A DNA stretch of 64,000 nt from Verrucomicrobiota bacterium (GCA_004321905.1 SCQF01000023.1:1-64000); one strand, 5' to 3'; counted from the stretch's first letter, positions 47,240 through 56,975 are shown. Program-made: numbers and translations. Notes: generated by a model from the sequence alone, not told the origin.

Positions 47240-49516
47240 ATGAACGGAGCAGATGCGACGCAGAAGCCACTATCGGCATGGTGGCGGCGCGGTGCCTTGA
47301 TCGTGATGGCGCTGGGCTTTTTGACCTTAACGATCGTGACCTTCCTGACCTATCAGAACGCGCCCCCGATTCCGGCACAGGTGGTGACGGAAAACGGGCA
47401 GGTGCTGTTCACCAGCGAAGATATCGAGCATGGTCAGGAAATCTTCCTGAAATACGGCTTGATGGAACACGGCACGATGTGGGGCCACGGCGCTTATCTC
47501 GGGCCGGACTACAGCGCCACCTATCTGCACCGCGAGGCCGAAATCACCCGCGACGCGCTGGCACAAGCGCGCTTCCAGCAGCCTGCCGCCAAGCTGAATG
47601 CGACCGATCTCGTGAGCGTGGAAGCCGCGGTCAAAGGTGTGCTCAAGCCGAACCGTTATGACAACAAAACGGACAAGCTGGTCTATACAGCGGCGGAGGC
47701 GGCGAGCTTCGCGCAACAAGTGCAAGAGTGGACAGAATACTTTGCCAAGGGCGCACCCGGCCAGCCGGCGGGCTATATCAAGCAAGCCGACGAACTCAAG
47801 CCGCTGACCGCGTACTTCGCCTGGGCAGCTTGGGCCACGCGCGCGAATCGGCCCGGACGTGATTACTCCTTCACCAGCAATTGGCCCTATGACCCATTGG
47901 CCGGCAACACACCCTCGGCCCACACCTACCTGTGGAGCGCGATCAGCCTGATGTTTCTGCTCGGCGGCTTGGGCACGGTGTTGTTCCTCTGCGGCAAATT
48001 CAATTACCTCGGCTGGCGTGGTGATGAACGGCCACCGCTATCCACCACCCCGGCAGCGCGACTGACCTTGACGCCCAGCCAGAAAGCTACGGCGCTCTAC
48101 TTTCTCGTCGTCGGCGTGTTGTTCCTATTGCAATCGCTGGTCGGCGGCGCGCTGGCGCACTATCGCGTTGAGCCGAACGCCTTTTATCAGCTCAATCTGG
48201 CGAAATATCTCCCCTACAACCTGCTGCGAACCTGGCACCTGCAATTGGCCGTATTCTGGATCGCCACGGCATGGGTCGCCGGCGGTCTGTTCCTCGCACC
48301 GTTGATCGGCGGCGCGGAACCGCGCGGACAAAAAGCGGGCGTGCTCGTGCTGCTCGGCGCTTTGGCCGTGGTCGTGTTCGGTAGCTTGGGCGGTGAATAT
48401 CTCGGCATCAACAACCAGCTCGGCCAACTTTGGTTCTGGCTCGGCCATCAAGGTTCCGAATACCTTGATCTGGGCCGTTTCTGGCAGGTGTTGCTCGCCG
48501 TCGGCTTGATCTTCTGGCTCTGGCTCATGTTCCGCGCGCTGAAGCCGGCCCTCGCTGCCAATTCCAAGACGAAGGAACTGACGACGCTGTTCCTGATCGC
48601 CGCCACCGGCGTGGTGCTCTTCTATGTGCCCGCCTTCTTCTATGGCCCGCGCACCAACTTCGCCATCATTGACAACTGGCGCTTCTGGATCATCCATCTC
48701 TGGGTCGAAGGCTTCTTTGAACTCTTCGCCACGGTGATCGTCGCGCTGATGTTCGTCCAGATGGGCGTGGTGACCATCCGCACCGCCACGCGCGTGGTCT
48801 ATCTCGATGCGATCCTCTACCTCGCCGGCGGCATCGTCGGCACCGCTCATCACTGGTACTTCACCGGCCAGGAAACACTCTCGATGGCGCTGGGCGGCTG
48901 CTTCTCCGCGCTGGAAGTGGTCCCGCTGACGCTGCTGACGCTCGATGCGTGGGACTTCATCCGCCTGCATCGCGCTGAAGAGGTCGCAGGCGGCACGGCG
49001 CTCGCCACCGGCCAAAAATGGGCGATCAACTTCCTGATTGCCGTCGGCGTCTGGAATTTCGTCGGCGCGGGCGTCTTCGGCTTCCTCATCAACATGCCGA
49101 TCGTGTCCTATTTTGAAATGGGCACCACGCTGACGCCGAACCACGGCCACGCCGCGATGTTTGGGGTGTTCGGCATGCTGGCCTTGGCGGTCTTGGTCTT
49201 CGGCCTGCGCGCCATGCTCGCCGACGAAACCTGGCAGCGGCTGGAGAACTATTTCCGCGTCGGCTTCTGGGGGCTGAATCTCGGCCTCGGCCTGATGATT
49301 GTGCTGAATCTCTTCCCGGCGGGCGTACTGCAACTGTTCGACGTCTTGAAGCATGGTTATGCCCACGCCCGCAGCTTGGAGTTCACCATGCACGGCTGGT
49401 TCCACACCACCGAGTGGATCCGCCTGCTGGGCGACATGGTCTTCCTCGTGGTCGGTGTGATTCCGCTGACCCTCGGCATTGTGATGGCCGTACTAAAGAG
49501 TGGAAAGCGCGCCTAG
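47240..49516 (+). CDS. norZ: Quinol-dependent nitric oxide reductase (qNOR)
   Basis: This 758-residue membrane enzyme reduces 2 NO to N2O with quinol electrons. An N-terminal periplasmic cytochrome-c-like extension without a CxxCH motif (about 45-230, as in qNOR) is followed by the NorB-type 12-helix core: HLQLAVFWIATAW, WFWLGHQGSEYLDLGRFWQ, HLWVEGFFELFATV, GTAHHWYFTG and TPNHGHAAMFG supply the haem and non-haem iron ligands. GAGGAG precedes the start. The missing haem c and single gene argue against cNOR. It is likely for NO detoxification or denitrification. Confidence 0.95.
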   Translation: MNGADATQKPLSAWWRRGALIVMALGFLTLTIVTFLTYQNAPPIPAQVVTENGQVLFTSEDIEHGQEIFLKYGLMEHGTMWGHGAYLGPDYSATYLHREAEITRDALAQARFQQPAAKLNATDLVSVEAAVKGVLKPNRYDNKTDKLVYTAAEAASFAQQVQEWTEYFAKGAPGQPAGYIKQADELKPLTAYFAWAAWATRANRPGRDYSFTSNWPYDPLAGNTPSAHTYLWSAISLMFLLGGLGTVLFLCGKFNYLGWRGDERPPLSTTPAARLTLTPSQKATALYFLVVGVLFLLQSLVGGALAHYRVEPNAFYQLNLAKYLPYNLLRTWHLQLAVFWIATAWVAGGLFLAPLIGGAEPRGQKAGVLVLLGALAVVVFGSLGGEYLGINNQLGQLWFWLGHQGSEYLDLGRFWQVLLAVGLIFWLWLMFRALKPALAANSKTKELTTLFLIAATGVVLFYVPAFFYGPRTNFAIIDNWRFWIIHLWVEGFFELFATVIVALMFVQMGVVTIRTATRVVYLDAILYLAGGIVGTAHHWYFTGQETLSMALGGCFSALEVVPLTLLTLDAWDFIRLHRAEEVAGGTALATGQKWAINFLIAVGVWNFVGAGVFGFLINMPIVSYFEMGTTLTPNHGHAAMFGVFGMLALAVLVFGLRAMLADETWQRLENYFRVGFWGLNLGLGLMIVLNLFPAGVLQLFDVLKHGYAHARSLEFTMHGWFHTTEWIRLLGDMVFLVVGVIPLTLGIVMAVLKSGKRA

Positions 49517-49525
49517 CGTAAAAAG

Positions 49526-49576
49526 TTTTCCAAGCCTTGGAAAATGGAACCCACCGTTTTTCCAAGGCTTGGAGAG
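49526..49576. repeat. Palindrome pair, centres 49535 (C) and 49567 (G)
   Basis: Two copies 32 bp apart fill the gap between the convergent qNOR and serine-hydrolase genes. Confidence 0.9.
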
Positions 49577-49583
49577 TTTCATT

Positions 49584-50780
49584 TCATTCTACTTTGCAGA
49601 AACGAATCAGCGCCCCGATGGCTTCATCAGAGGCCTTGGCCGCAACATCGTCTCCTTGGTTAATACAGACAAGCACGGCAAAGTCGCGTTGTGGTGCAAT
49701 CCAGACATTCGCAAAGTTCATTGTGTTGCAGCCAGCATGGGTCAAAACAGTTCCGCCACCCCAATCACGCTGCGTCACAAGCCAGCCCAATGCATAGTTG
49801 TTCCCCGCCGGTGGCGTATGTAGCGCAGCGTATGATTCGGGTTTGAGCAGCGCAGGACTTCCGCGGGCGCCCCGGAGATGATCAGCGATGAATTTTCCCC
49901 AATCGGCAAGCGAACAATGAACACACCCGGCTGGGCCCATAACCGGCGGATTATCAACCGCAGGGCCATTGCCCGAGGTTGGCTCCGCCTTTGCCCTATG
50001 CGGCCAAGGTTGGTCAAGCTTGCCGGGTGTACCCATGCCACCAAATCCGACTGTAGTCATTTTTAGCGGATCAAAGAGCAGTTCTCGAATCGCGTCCTCC
50101 CAACTATGTCCGGTGATCCTTTCGATCACCGCTCCGGCAACCACATACCCCAGATTGGAATAATGAGTTTTTCCGCCAAGCTCATATTGCGGTTTCGCCG
50201 ACGTAGCCAGGATCAGTGATTGTATACGTTGTTCTGGTATCGTTCCCTGTTTCGCGATCTTCCCCCAATCCAGATTTTCGGAAAAACCTGCTTGATGCGT
50301 AAGCAGTTGCCGGATCGTTGCTTTTTTGAATATCGGATGGAAGCGGGATGCGAGATCAGGGAACACTTCGGCTAGCGTCGTTTCCCAGGTCAGCTTTCCC
50401 TGCTCGACGAGGCTGGCGACCACCGTGGCCGTCATCGCTTTGGTATCGGAACCAAGATGCCATTTATCATCCAGTGTAACGGCTACGTCCGTTCCTGCTT
50501 TTCGGACACCGACGGCGCCAAGCCTGATACCACCGTCGCTCTTCACAATGGCACCGGCAAGCGCCGGCAATTTGTATTTTAGTCGAATGGGCTTGAGAAC
50601 TTCCACCAGCGCCGCATCACCCACTGCGGGGCCTTGTGCCCTGATCACAGGATCCGGTAGGGGCGGGGTCTGCTGACTTTTACCGACACGATGTACCAGC
50701 CAAGCCAAGGCCGCTATAGTCAGCAGGAGCATGACGCCTGCGCCAAAGATAAAACCGCACCGAAATGGCCTCTTATCCAT
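49584..50780 (-). CDS. Serine beta-lactamase-like hydrolase (class C / DD-peptidase family)
   Basis: This 398-residue protein has an N-terminal membrane anchor (about 9-30) and the class C fold: Ser-x-x-Lys in GSDTK (Ser111, Lys114), Tyr-x-Asn in THYSNLGY and LTHAGCN at the third motif. It probably acts on peptidoglycan peptides or esters outside the membrane rather than as a resistance enzyme. ATG 50780 has an excellent AGGAGG upstream. Confidence 0.87.
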   Translation of the reverse strand: MDKRPFRCGFIFGAGVMLLLTIAALAWLVHRVGKSQQTPPLPDPVIRAQGPAVGDAALVEVLKPIRLKYKLPALAGAIVKSDGGIRLGAVGVRKAGTDVAVTLDDKWHLGSDTKAMTATVVASLVEQGKLTWETTLAEVFPDLASRFHPIFKKATIRQLLTHQAGFSENLDWGKIAKQGTIPEQRIQSLILATSAKPQYELGGKTHYSNLGYVVAGAVIERITGHSWEDAIRELLFDPLKMTTVGFGGMGTPGKLDQPWPHRAKAEPTSGNGPAVDNPPVMGPAGCVHCSLADWGKFIADHLRGARGSPALLKPESYAALHTPPAGNNYALGWLVTQRDWGGGTVLTHAGCNTMNFANVWIAPQRDFAVLVCINQGDDVAAKASDEAIGALIRFCKVE

Positions 50781-50922
50781 CTCTGCCTCCTGTTTTCCTG
50801 TAACGCGGTAAAGCTTAAGCACCGGCTGCTACCGGCACAAGTGCGGATTCCTGTGGGGAGCTTTTGTGGCGTTCGTCCAACGCTTTGCGTTGCGTCCGGT
50901 CACGCCCAACCAAACGGGTTGA

Positions 50923-50941
50923 TTTTCCAAGCCTTGGAAAA
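50923..50941. repeat. Single palindrome, centre 50932
   Basis: A perfect copy lies between the divergent serine-hydrolase and homocysteine-methyltransferase genes, 29 bp before the latter's likely start. No partner at 32 bp. Confidence 0.85.
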
Positions 50942-50969
50942 TCGCGCCGAGTGGGTTACGTTGCGCGCC

Positions 50970-51893
50970 GTGAAACCAACCGAGCAGGACTTGTTGATCT
51001 TCGACGGCGCAACCGGCACAAACCTGCAACGCCTGAATTTGCCGGCCTCGGTTTGGGAGGGCAAGGAAGGTTGCAATGAATTACTGAACGTCACCGCGCC
51101 GGAGGCGATTCAAGACCTGCACCGCTCATTTCTCGACGCCGGCGCGCAGGTATTGGAGACCAACACGTTCGGCGCGTCACGCATCGTACTGGCAGAATAC
51201 GGACTCGAAAACCGCGTTGCGGAAATTAACGCTGCCGCGGTGGCCAACGCGCGCGCCGCCATCGCGGGCCGGCCCGATCGCTGGGTCTGCGGCTCGCTGG
51301 GGCCCGGCACGAAGTTGCCCTCGCTCGGCCATATCGAGCCGGAAAAACTTGCCATCGCCTACCGCGAGCAGATCATCGCGCTGGTGGAAGCCGGCGTGGA
51401 CCTGCTGATCCTTGAAACCTGCCAGGATTTGTTCCAGATCAAGCTCGGCCTGATTGCCTGCTTCGAGACGCTGGAAAAGCTCGGCCGCGAAATCCCGGTG
51501 CTGGTTTCGGTGACGGTCGAGCGTACCGGCACGATGCTTGTCGGCAGTGATATCGCCGCCGCTGCGGTCACCGTTGAGCCGTTCCCGGTCTTCGCGTTTG
51601 GCCTTAATTGCGCCACCGGCCCGACCGACATGACCTCGCACATCCACTGGTTACAGCATAATTGGCCGCGCCGGATTTCCGTCATGCCGAACCAAGGGCT
51701 GCCGGAGATCGTCAACGGTCAGACCGCCTACCGCCTGACGCCCAACGAGTTTGCACGCCAGATGAAGCCGTTCGTCGCCGAGTGCGGCGTCAGCATCGTC
51801 GGTGGCTGTTGCGGTACCACGCCCGAGCATATCCGCGCGCTGACCGAAAGCCTGCGCGGCATAAAGCCGGCGGCACGGAGCTTGGAGACATGA
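50970..51893 (+). CDS. Homocysteine S-methyltransferase module (MetH N-terminal part as separate protein)
   Basis: This 307-residue protein corresponds to the zinc-binding homocysteine domain of methionine synthase: IFDGATGTNLQ, TNTFGASRI, LILETCQDLFQIK, NCATGP, and the Zn-Cys pair in GGCCGTTPEHI. It should bind homocysteine and receive the methyl group from the B12 protein encoded downstream. GTG 50970 is the likely start, from homology of the N terminus; the frame is open well upstream through the palindrome. The MetH remainder follows after 70 bp. Confidence 0.9.
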   Translation: MKPTEQDLLIFDGATGTNLQRLNLPASVWEGKEGCNELLNVTAPEAIQDLHRSFLDAGAQVLETNTFGASRIVLAEYGLENRVAEINAAAVANARAAIAGRPDRWVCGSLGPGTKLPSLGHIEPEKLAIAYREQIIALVEAGVDLLILETCQDLFQIKLGLIACFETLEKLGREIPVLVSVTVERTGTMLVGSDIAAAAVTVEPFPVFAFGLNCATGPTDMTSHIHWLQHNWPRRISVMPNQGLPEIVNGQTAYRLTPNEFARQMKPFVAECGVSIVGGCCGTTPEHIRALTESLRGIKPAARSLET

Positions 51894-51912
51894 CGAGCGA
51901 GATTATTCAGAA

Positions 51913-51939
51913 GGTAGGGCGGGCGCGCCGCGCCCTACC
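51913..51939. repeat. GC-rich hairpin between the two methionine-synthase genes
   Basis: GGTAGGGCG and CGCCCTACC are exact complements around a 9-base GC loop. No T-tract follows, so it is not an obvious terminator; it may tune relative expression of the two subunits. Confidence 0.6.
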
Positions 51940-51963
51940 CGCCCAAGACAGAAGATCAAATAC

Positions 51964-54420
51964 ATGAAGCCAGCCCTCGCCAGTCTTTATCAAGCGATCG
52001 AGTTGCGGCAGCCGATTCCACCGCTATTGATCGGCGAGCGCATGAACGCCAACGGCTCGAAGCGCTTCCGCGAGCGGTTGCTGGCCGACGACTGGGCGGG
52101 TTGTGTCGAGATCGGCGTCGAACAGGAGAAACGCGGCGCGCAGGTGTTGGATGTGTGCGTCGCCTATGCCGGGCGCGATGAAAAACGCGACATGCTTGAG
52201 CTGGTCCGCCGCCTCGCCGGCACGGTCAAGGTGCCGTTGATGATTGACTCGACCACGCCGGACGTGATCGAGGCGGCGCTGAAAATTTACCCGGGCCGCT
52301 GCATCGTCAATTCCATCAACCTTGAAGACGGCGGCAAATATCTGCGACGCATCTGCGCACTGCTGAAGAAATATGGCGCAGCCGCAGTGGCGCTGACGAT
52401 CAACGAACGCGGCATGGCAATGACCGCCGCCGACAAAATTGCAACGGCCAAAAATATTTGTGACATCGCCTGCGGCGAGTTCGGGTTACGCCAGCAAGAT
52501 TTGCTGTTTGACGCACTGACCTTCACCATCGGCGCGGGCGATGAAACGCTGCGCGACAGCGCCCTCCAAACCTTGGAAGGCATTCGCGGCATCAAGGCCG
52601 CGCTGCCGGGCGTCGGCTGCGTGCTGGGCTTGAGCAATATCTCGTTCGGCCTTGCATCGGCATCACGCAAAATCCTGAATTCGGTCTTTCTGCACGAAGC
52701 GGTGCAGGCCGGCCTTGATGCCGCCATTGTGGATGCCGGCAACATCCTGCCCCTGGCCACCCTCGACACCGCCGACCGTGAAATATGCCTCGACCTGCTC
52801 CACGACCGGCGGCGCGAGGCCGACAAAAAACCGCTGACTATTTTCATCGAACATTTCCAGAAAAAAGCCGGCGAGGTCACGACCAAGCCGACGAACGCCG
52901 AAGAGGAGAAGAAACCGGCGGAAACGGCGCTGACCGATCGTATCGTCGCCGGCTCGAAGGAAGGCTTGGAAGATTTGCTCGAGATTTTGCGGGGCCGTAT
53001 GCCGCCGGTGGAAATCATCAATCGCATTTTGATTCCGGCCATGCGGCACGTCGGCGAATTGTTCGGGCGCGGCGAATTGCTGTTGCCGTTTGTGTTGCAA
53101 AGTGCCGAGGCGATGAAGCGCGCGGTTTCGCTGCTGGAACCACATATGCCGGTGGCGCAGGAAGGCCACGCGACAAAAGTCCTGCTCGCCACGGTGCAGG
53201 GCGACGTTCACGACATCGGCAAAAATCTCGTGGATATCATCCTGACGAATAACGGCTACAAAGTCTTTAACCTCGGCATCAAGGTGCCCGCTGAAGTCAT
53301 CATCGAAAAGGCGCGTGCACTCAAACCCCAGATCATCGGCTTAAGTGGGCTGCTGGTGAAAAGCGCGCTGGTGATGAAGGAGAGTATGCGGCAATACCGC
53401 GAGGCCGAGCTCGATGCGCCGATCCTCCTTGGCGGCGCAGCACTGACGCGCAAGTTCGTGGCGCAAGATTGCGCGCCCGACTATGACCAGCCGGTGGTCT
53501 ATTGCGCCGACGCCTTCGCCGGCTTGCAAGCCGTCCGCGACTTTGAGGCCGGCAAGCTCCACAGCACAACCTTCGACGAAACTGCCGCCGCACCGTTCAA
53601 GCCCGGCCTCAAGAACGTCGAAATCAGCCGTGACAATCCCGTGCCTCAGCCGCCGTTTCTCGGCCTCCGGCACATCCGCGAAATTCCGGTGACGGAGGTT
53701 TTTCCCTACGTCAACACCGAGGCGCTTTTCCGAGGCCGCTGGGGCTACCGCCGCGCCAAACTTCCTGCCGAGGACTATGCGAAAATTCTCGCCGAAAAAG
53801 TCCAACCGCTTTATGCCAAATTACAACAGGAAAGCATCGCGGAAGGCCTGCTCCAACCGCAGGCGGCCTACGGCTGGTTTCGCTGCTTCAGCCGCGGCGA
53901 GGAACTGGTCGTGCGCGATGAATCGCGCGAATACATCTTCGGCTTCCCGCGTCAGGCGGAGTCACCGCACTTATGCATCGCTGACTTTTTCAAGACCGAA
54001 GCCGAAGGCGGCGATATCGCCGGTTTTTTCGTCGTCACCATCGGCGCCAAGCTTGGCGAACGCTCGCAGGCGCTGTTCGCGTCAGATCAGTATCACGACT
54101 ACTTGATGCTGCACGGCTTCGGCGTCGAGGTGACCGATGCCCTCGCCGAATACTGGCACGCGGTAATGCGCCGCGAACTCGGCATCGGGAAGAGCGATCC
54201 GGCGACCAAGGCCGGTTTTGTCACGCAAGACTACCAAGGCTCGCGTTACGGCTTCGGCTATCCCGCCTGCCCTGATATGGGCGCGCATATTCCGGTCTTC
54301 GCCCTGCTCCAACCCGACGCGCTCGGTATCACGCTGACCGAAAACATGCAGATGGTCCCGGAATTCACCACCTCTGCGATCGTCGCCCATCATCCACAGG
54401 CGAAATACTTCGCGGTCTAG
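51964..54420 (+). CDS. metH: Cobalamin-dependent methionine synthase, pterin-B12-activation polypeptide
   Basis: This 818-residue protein starts directly with the methyltetrahydrofolate-binding barrel (IGERMNANGSKRF, LMIDSTTPDVIE), followed by the cobalamin cap and B12 domain with the axial His416 in GDVHDIGKNLV and SGLLVKS, and the C-terminal AdoMet activation domain (YGWFRCFSRG, YGFGYPACPD). The N-terminal homocysteine domain is absent and is supplied by the gene just upstream. An in-frame palindrome (centre 52571) is read as LQTLEG. Length matches a MetH without domain 1. Confidence 0.95.
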   Translation: MKPALASLYQAIELRQPIPPLLIGERMNANGSKRFRERLLADDWAGCVEIGVEQEKRGAQVLDVCVAYAGRDEKRDMLELVRRLAGTVKVPLMIDSTTPDVIEAALKIYPGRCIVNSINLEDGGKYLRRICALLKKYGAAAVALTINERGMAMTAADKIATAKNICDIACGEFGLRQQDLLFDALTFTIGAGDETLRDSALQTLEGIRGIKAALPGVGCVLGLSNISFGLASASRKILNSVFLHEAVQAGLDAAIVDAGNILPLATLDTADREICLDLLHDRRREADKKPLTIFIEHFQKKAGEVTTKPTNAEEEKKPAETALTDRIVAGSKEGLEDLLEILRGRMPPVEIINRILIPAMRHVGELFGRGELLLPFVLQSAEAMKRAVSLLEPHMPVAQEGHATKVLLATVQGDVHDIGKNLVDIILTNNGYKVFNLGIKVPAEVIIEKARALKPQIIGLSGLLVKSALVMKESMRQYREAELDAPILLGGAALTRKFVAQDCAPDYDQPVVYCADAFAGLQAVRDFEAGKLHSTTFDETAAAPFKPGLKNVEISRDNPVPQPPFLGLRHIREIPVTEVFPYVNTEALFRGRWGYRRAKLPAEDYAKILAEKVQPLYAKLQQESIAEGLLQPQAAYGWFRCFSRGEELVVRDESREYIFGFPRQAESPHLCIADFFKTEAEGGDIAGFFVVTIGAKLGERSQALFASDQYHDYLMLHGFGVEVTDALAEYWHAVMRRELGIGKSDPATKAGFVTQDYQGSRYGFGYPACPDMGAHIPVFALLQPDALGITLTENMQMVPEFTTSAIVAHHPQAKYFAV

Positions 54421-54500
54421 CCTTTTGCCGCGCCCTTGAAATCCGTCTTACCCGGTGTATTGGTGTAACCCTTGTGAATCCTCCCAGCGGGAGACCAACG

Positions 54501-55283
54501 ATGAAGAAACAATGCGCAGTTTATGTCGCCACAGCTTTGATCGCCGTGTGGAGTTCGGCACAGGCCGGCTATCGCCCGTTTGTTTTCAACTATGACGCCT
54601 ACCTGATGCCCAAGGGCAACATCGAACTCGAACAAGGCGTGACCTATCGTGGCCACACCCGCGACGACCGGAACTTCAAAAATTTCGAGTTCACGGAAGA
54701 AATCGAATACGGCGTGGCCGATAACATCCGCTTGGGCCTTTATGTGCCCACGTGGTCCTATGAGCGCTCGACGGATCGGCAGAGCGTACAGTTTGACGAA
54801 GTTTCTGCCGAACTCATCCTGAACCTGGCCAATCCCGTCACGGCCCCGTTCGGCGCCGCGCTCTATTTTGAGGCCGGCGGCGGTCAACATACGCTTGGCT
54901 TCGAGAGCAAATTGATCTTGCACAAAGACGTTGGGCCGTGGACGGCCATCTATAACTTGACCGTGGATACTGATGTCGAGGGCGTCGGTGATGTGTCGCA
55001 GCAAAACAGCGTCATGGGCGTGCTGGGGCATGCGCTCGGCGTTTCCTATGGCATCACGCCCGTGTGGCGACTCGGCGCTGAAGCGCTGGCCGAATCCACC
55101 TATGAAAATTGGAGCGGCTATGACGGCACCGCCGCTTACGTGGGCCCTTCCGTCAGTTATCAAGGCGGCGAAATCTTCAAAAGCCATTCCACTTGGTGGT
55201 TCACGCTCACGCCCACCGTGCAACTCACGCACCGCGCCGAACCAGACTACCTTGCCCGCGTGCTGGTCGGCGTCAGCCTCTGA
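54501..55283 (+). CDS. Exported beta-barrel outer-membrane protein, unknown family
   Basis: This 260-residue protein has a signal peptide ([11 protein letters not shown]) and a mature part of alternating aromatic/hydrophobic strands ([47 protein letters not shown]), ending LVGVSL, as expected for a 12-14-stranded barrel. The family was not identified; such proteins may be porin-like. GGGAG precedes ATG 54501. It is followed 50 bp later by rubredoxin. Confidence 0.72.
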   Translation: MKKQCAVYVATALIAVWSSAQAGYRPFVFNYDAYLMPKGNIELEQGVTYRGHTRDDRNFKNFEFTEEIEYGVADNIRLGLYVPTWSYERSTDRQSVQFDEVSAELILNLANPVTAPFGAALYFEAGGGQHTLGFESKLILHKDVGPWTAIYNLTVDTDVEGVGDVSQQNSVMGVLGHALGVSYGITPVWRLGAEALAESTYENWSGYDGTAAYVGPSVSYQGGEIFKSHSTWWFTLTPTVQLTHRAEPDYLARVLVGVSL

Positions 55284-55333
55284 CGCTCACGTCGAGATTG
55301 ACCGCGCAACATCCGCACGCTACAAGGACTCCG

Positions 55334-55522
55334 ATGAATCGCCCCCAACAACCTCTCGCCCAACAGCGCTACATCTGCGCAAACTGCGGCTACATCTATG
55401 ATCCCGCCATCGGCGACCCGATGAACCACGTGCCGCCCGGCACGCCGTTTGAAATGTTGCCGGAAGGCTGGGTTTGCCCGGTCTGCTACGTCGGCAGAGA
55501 TCAGTTTGATCCGCTGGATTGA
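55334..55522 (+). CDS. Rubredoxin
   Basis: This 62-residue protein has the two knuckles CANCGY (Cys15, Cys18) and CPVCYVG (Cys48, Cys51) that bind one Fe(Cys)4, with [23 protein letters not shown] as in other rubredoxins. It transfers single electrons, usually in oxygen or NO defence in anaerobes. The N terminus has about 12 extra residues. It has no adjacent oxidoreductase partner. Confidence 0.95.
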   Translation: MNRPQQPLAQQRYICANCGYIYDPAIGDPMNHVPPGTPFEMLPEGWVCPVCYVGRDQFDPLD

Positions 55523-55527
55523 GTCGG

Positions 55528-55578
55528 TTTTCCAAGGCTTGGAAAAGCAACCGTTCCCGCTTTCCAAACCTTGGAAAC
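55528..55578. repeat. Palindrome pair, centres 55537 (G) and 55569 (C)
   Basis: Two copies 32 bp apart fill the gap between the convergent rubredoxin and UDP-glucose dehydrogenase genes. Confidence 0.9.
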
Positions 55579-55589
55579 ATGTCGCACGA

Positions 55590-56957
55590 TTACAAATGGC
55601 TCCACGCGTGTTTGCCGATGGCGAACACGTTGAAGCCCTGCTCGTAGAGTTGGGCGTGATCCAAGCAGTTGCGCCCGTCGAAAATAAACGCCGGCTGTTC
55701 CATGCCTTGGAAAATGCGTTTGAAGTCGAGCTCGCGGTATTGCTTCCAATCCGTCAGGATTGCAATAGCGTGCGCGCCTTGGGCGGCAACGTAAGGATCG
55801 GACTCATAACACACGGCGTCACCGAGATCGGCAAGCTCCTTGCGCGCGCTATCGAGCGCGTGGGGGTCGCAGACCACGAGAGCGGCGCGCTCGGCAGCCA
55901 GATCGCGGCAGACGGAAATCGCAGGACTTTCGCGCGTATCGCCGGTATCGGCCTTGAAGGCGAAGCCCAGTACCGCGATTTTTTTGCCGGCGATGGTGTT
56001 GAACATCTGCGCCACCATCTGCCGCACAAACCGCCCCTGCTGATAGTCGTTCATTTCGACGACTTTGGACCAATAGGCGGCCACTTCCGGCAGGCCCTGC
56101 GATTCGGCAATATACACCAAGTTGAGGATGTCCTTCTTGAAACACGACCCGCCAAACCCGACGCTCGCGCGCAGGAATTTGGGACCAATGCGACTATCGG
56201 TGCCGATGGCGCGACTGATTTCCTCGACGTCCGCGCCGGTGGCCTCGCACAGCGCCGAGATGCTGTTGATCGAACTGATGCGCTGCGCGAGAAACGCATT
56301 GGCGACCAGCTTGGAAAGCTCGCTCGACCAAATGTTGGTGGTCAGGATGCGTTCACGCGGCACCCAACGCGCATAAATATCCACCAACGCTTGGCGCGCC
56401 TTGCGGCCGCGCTCGGTCTCGTGCCCGCCGATCAAGACGCGATCAGGTTGCTCCAAATCCGCAATGGCGGTGCCCTCGGCCAAAAATTCTGGATTGGACA
56501 GCACGTCGAATTTTACACCGTGCCCGCCGCTGCTCAAAATACGGTCCATCGCCTCGGCCGTACGCACTGGCAGCGTGCTCTTTTCGACGATGATTTTATC
56601 GGACTTGGAGCATTCCAAAATTTGGCGCGCCGCTTTTTCATAATACTGCAAATCGGAGGCGCGGCCTGCGCCCTGGCCGAATTGTTTGGTCGGGGTGTGG
56701 ACGCTGACGAAGATGATATCCGCCTCGGCAATGCTCCGGGCGACGTCCGTCGAGAAAAATAGATTCCGATTCAACGTCGCGCGAACCACCTCGGCCAAAC
56801 CCGGTTCGTAGATCGGCGGCTGGCCGGAACCCCACGCTTTGATACGGGTTTCGTCAATATCCGTCACCGTGACGCGAATATCCGGGCACTGTTTGGCAAT
56901 CATCGCCATCGTCGGTCCGCCGACATAACCCGCGCCGATGCAACAAATTTTGGTCAT
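55590..56957 (-). CDS. UDP-glucose 6-dehydrogenase (UGDH, animal-type length)
   Basis: This 455-residue enzyme oxidises UDP-glucose to UDP-glucuronate. It has the NAD motif CCIGAGYVGGPT, EKSTLPVRTA, PEFLAEGTAI, ANAFLAQRISSINSISALCE and the catalytic Cys in GFGGSCFKKD, then FAFKADTGDTRESPAI. NPEFLAEGTA and the overall length are closest to animal-type UGDH as found in many bacteria. An in-frame palindrome (centre 55705) is read as IFQGMEQ. The start is 19 bp from the triple palindrome array upstream. Confidence 0.94.
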   Translation of the reverse strand: MTKICCIGAGYVGGPTMAMIAKQCPDIRVTVTDIDETRIKAWGSGQPPIYEPGLAEVVRATLNRNLFFSTDVARSIAEADIIFVSVHTPTKQFGQGAGRASDLQYYEKAARQILECSKSDKIIVEKSTLPVRTAEAMDRILSSGGHGVKFDVLSNPEFLAEGTAIADLEQPDRVLIGGHETERGRKARQALVDIYARWVPRERILTTNIWSSELSKLVANAFLAQRISSINSISALCEATGADVEEISRAIGTDSRIGPKFLRASVGFGGSCFKKDILNLVYIAESQGLPEVAAYWSKVVEMNDYQQGRFVRQMVAQMFNTIAGKKIAVLGFAFKADTGDTRESPAISVCRDLAAERAALVVCDPHALDSARKELADLGDAVCYESDPYVAAQGAHAIAILTDWKQYRELDFKRIFQGMEQPAFIFDGRNCLDHAQLYEQGFNVFAIGKHAWSHL

Positions 56958-56975
56958 ACTTCCAGTCCTCGCTGT

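Noticed and set aside
48125-49405. 426-codon minus-strand frame
   Set aside because: It lies wholly opposite the qNOR gene and has the biased Glu/His/Gln composition of a mirror frame in GC-rich DNA.
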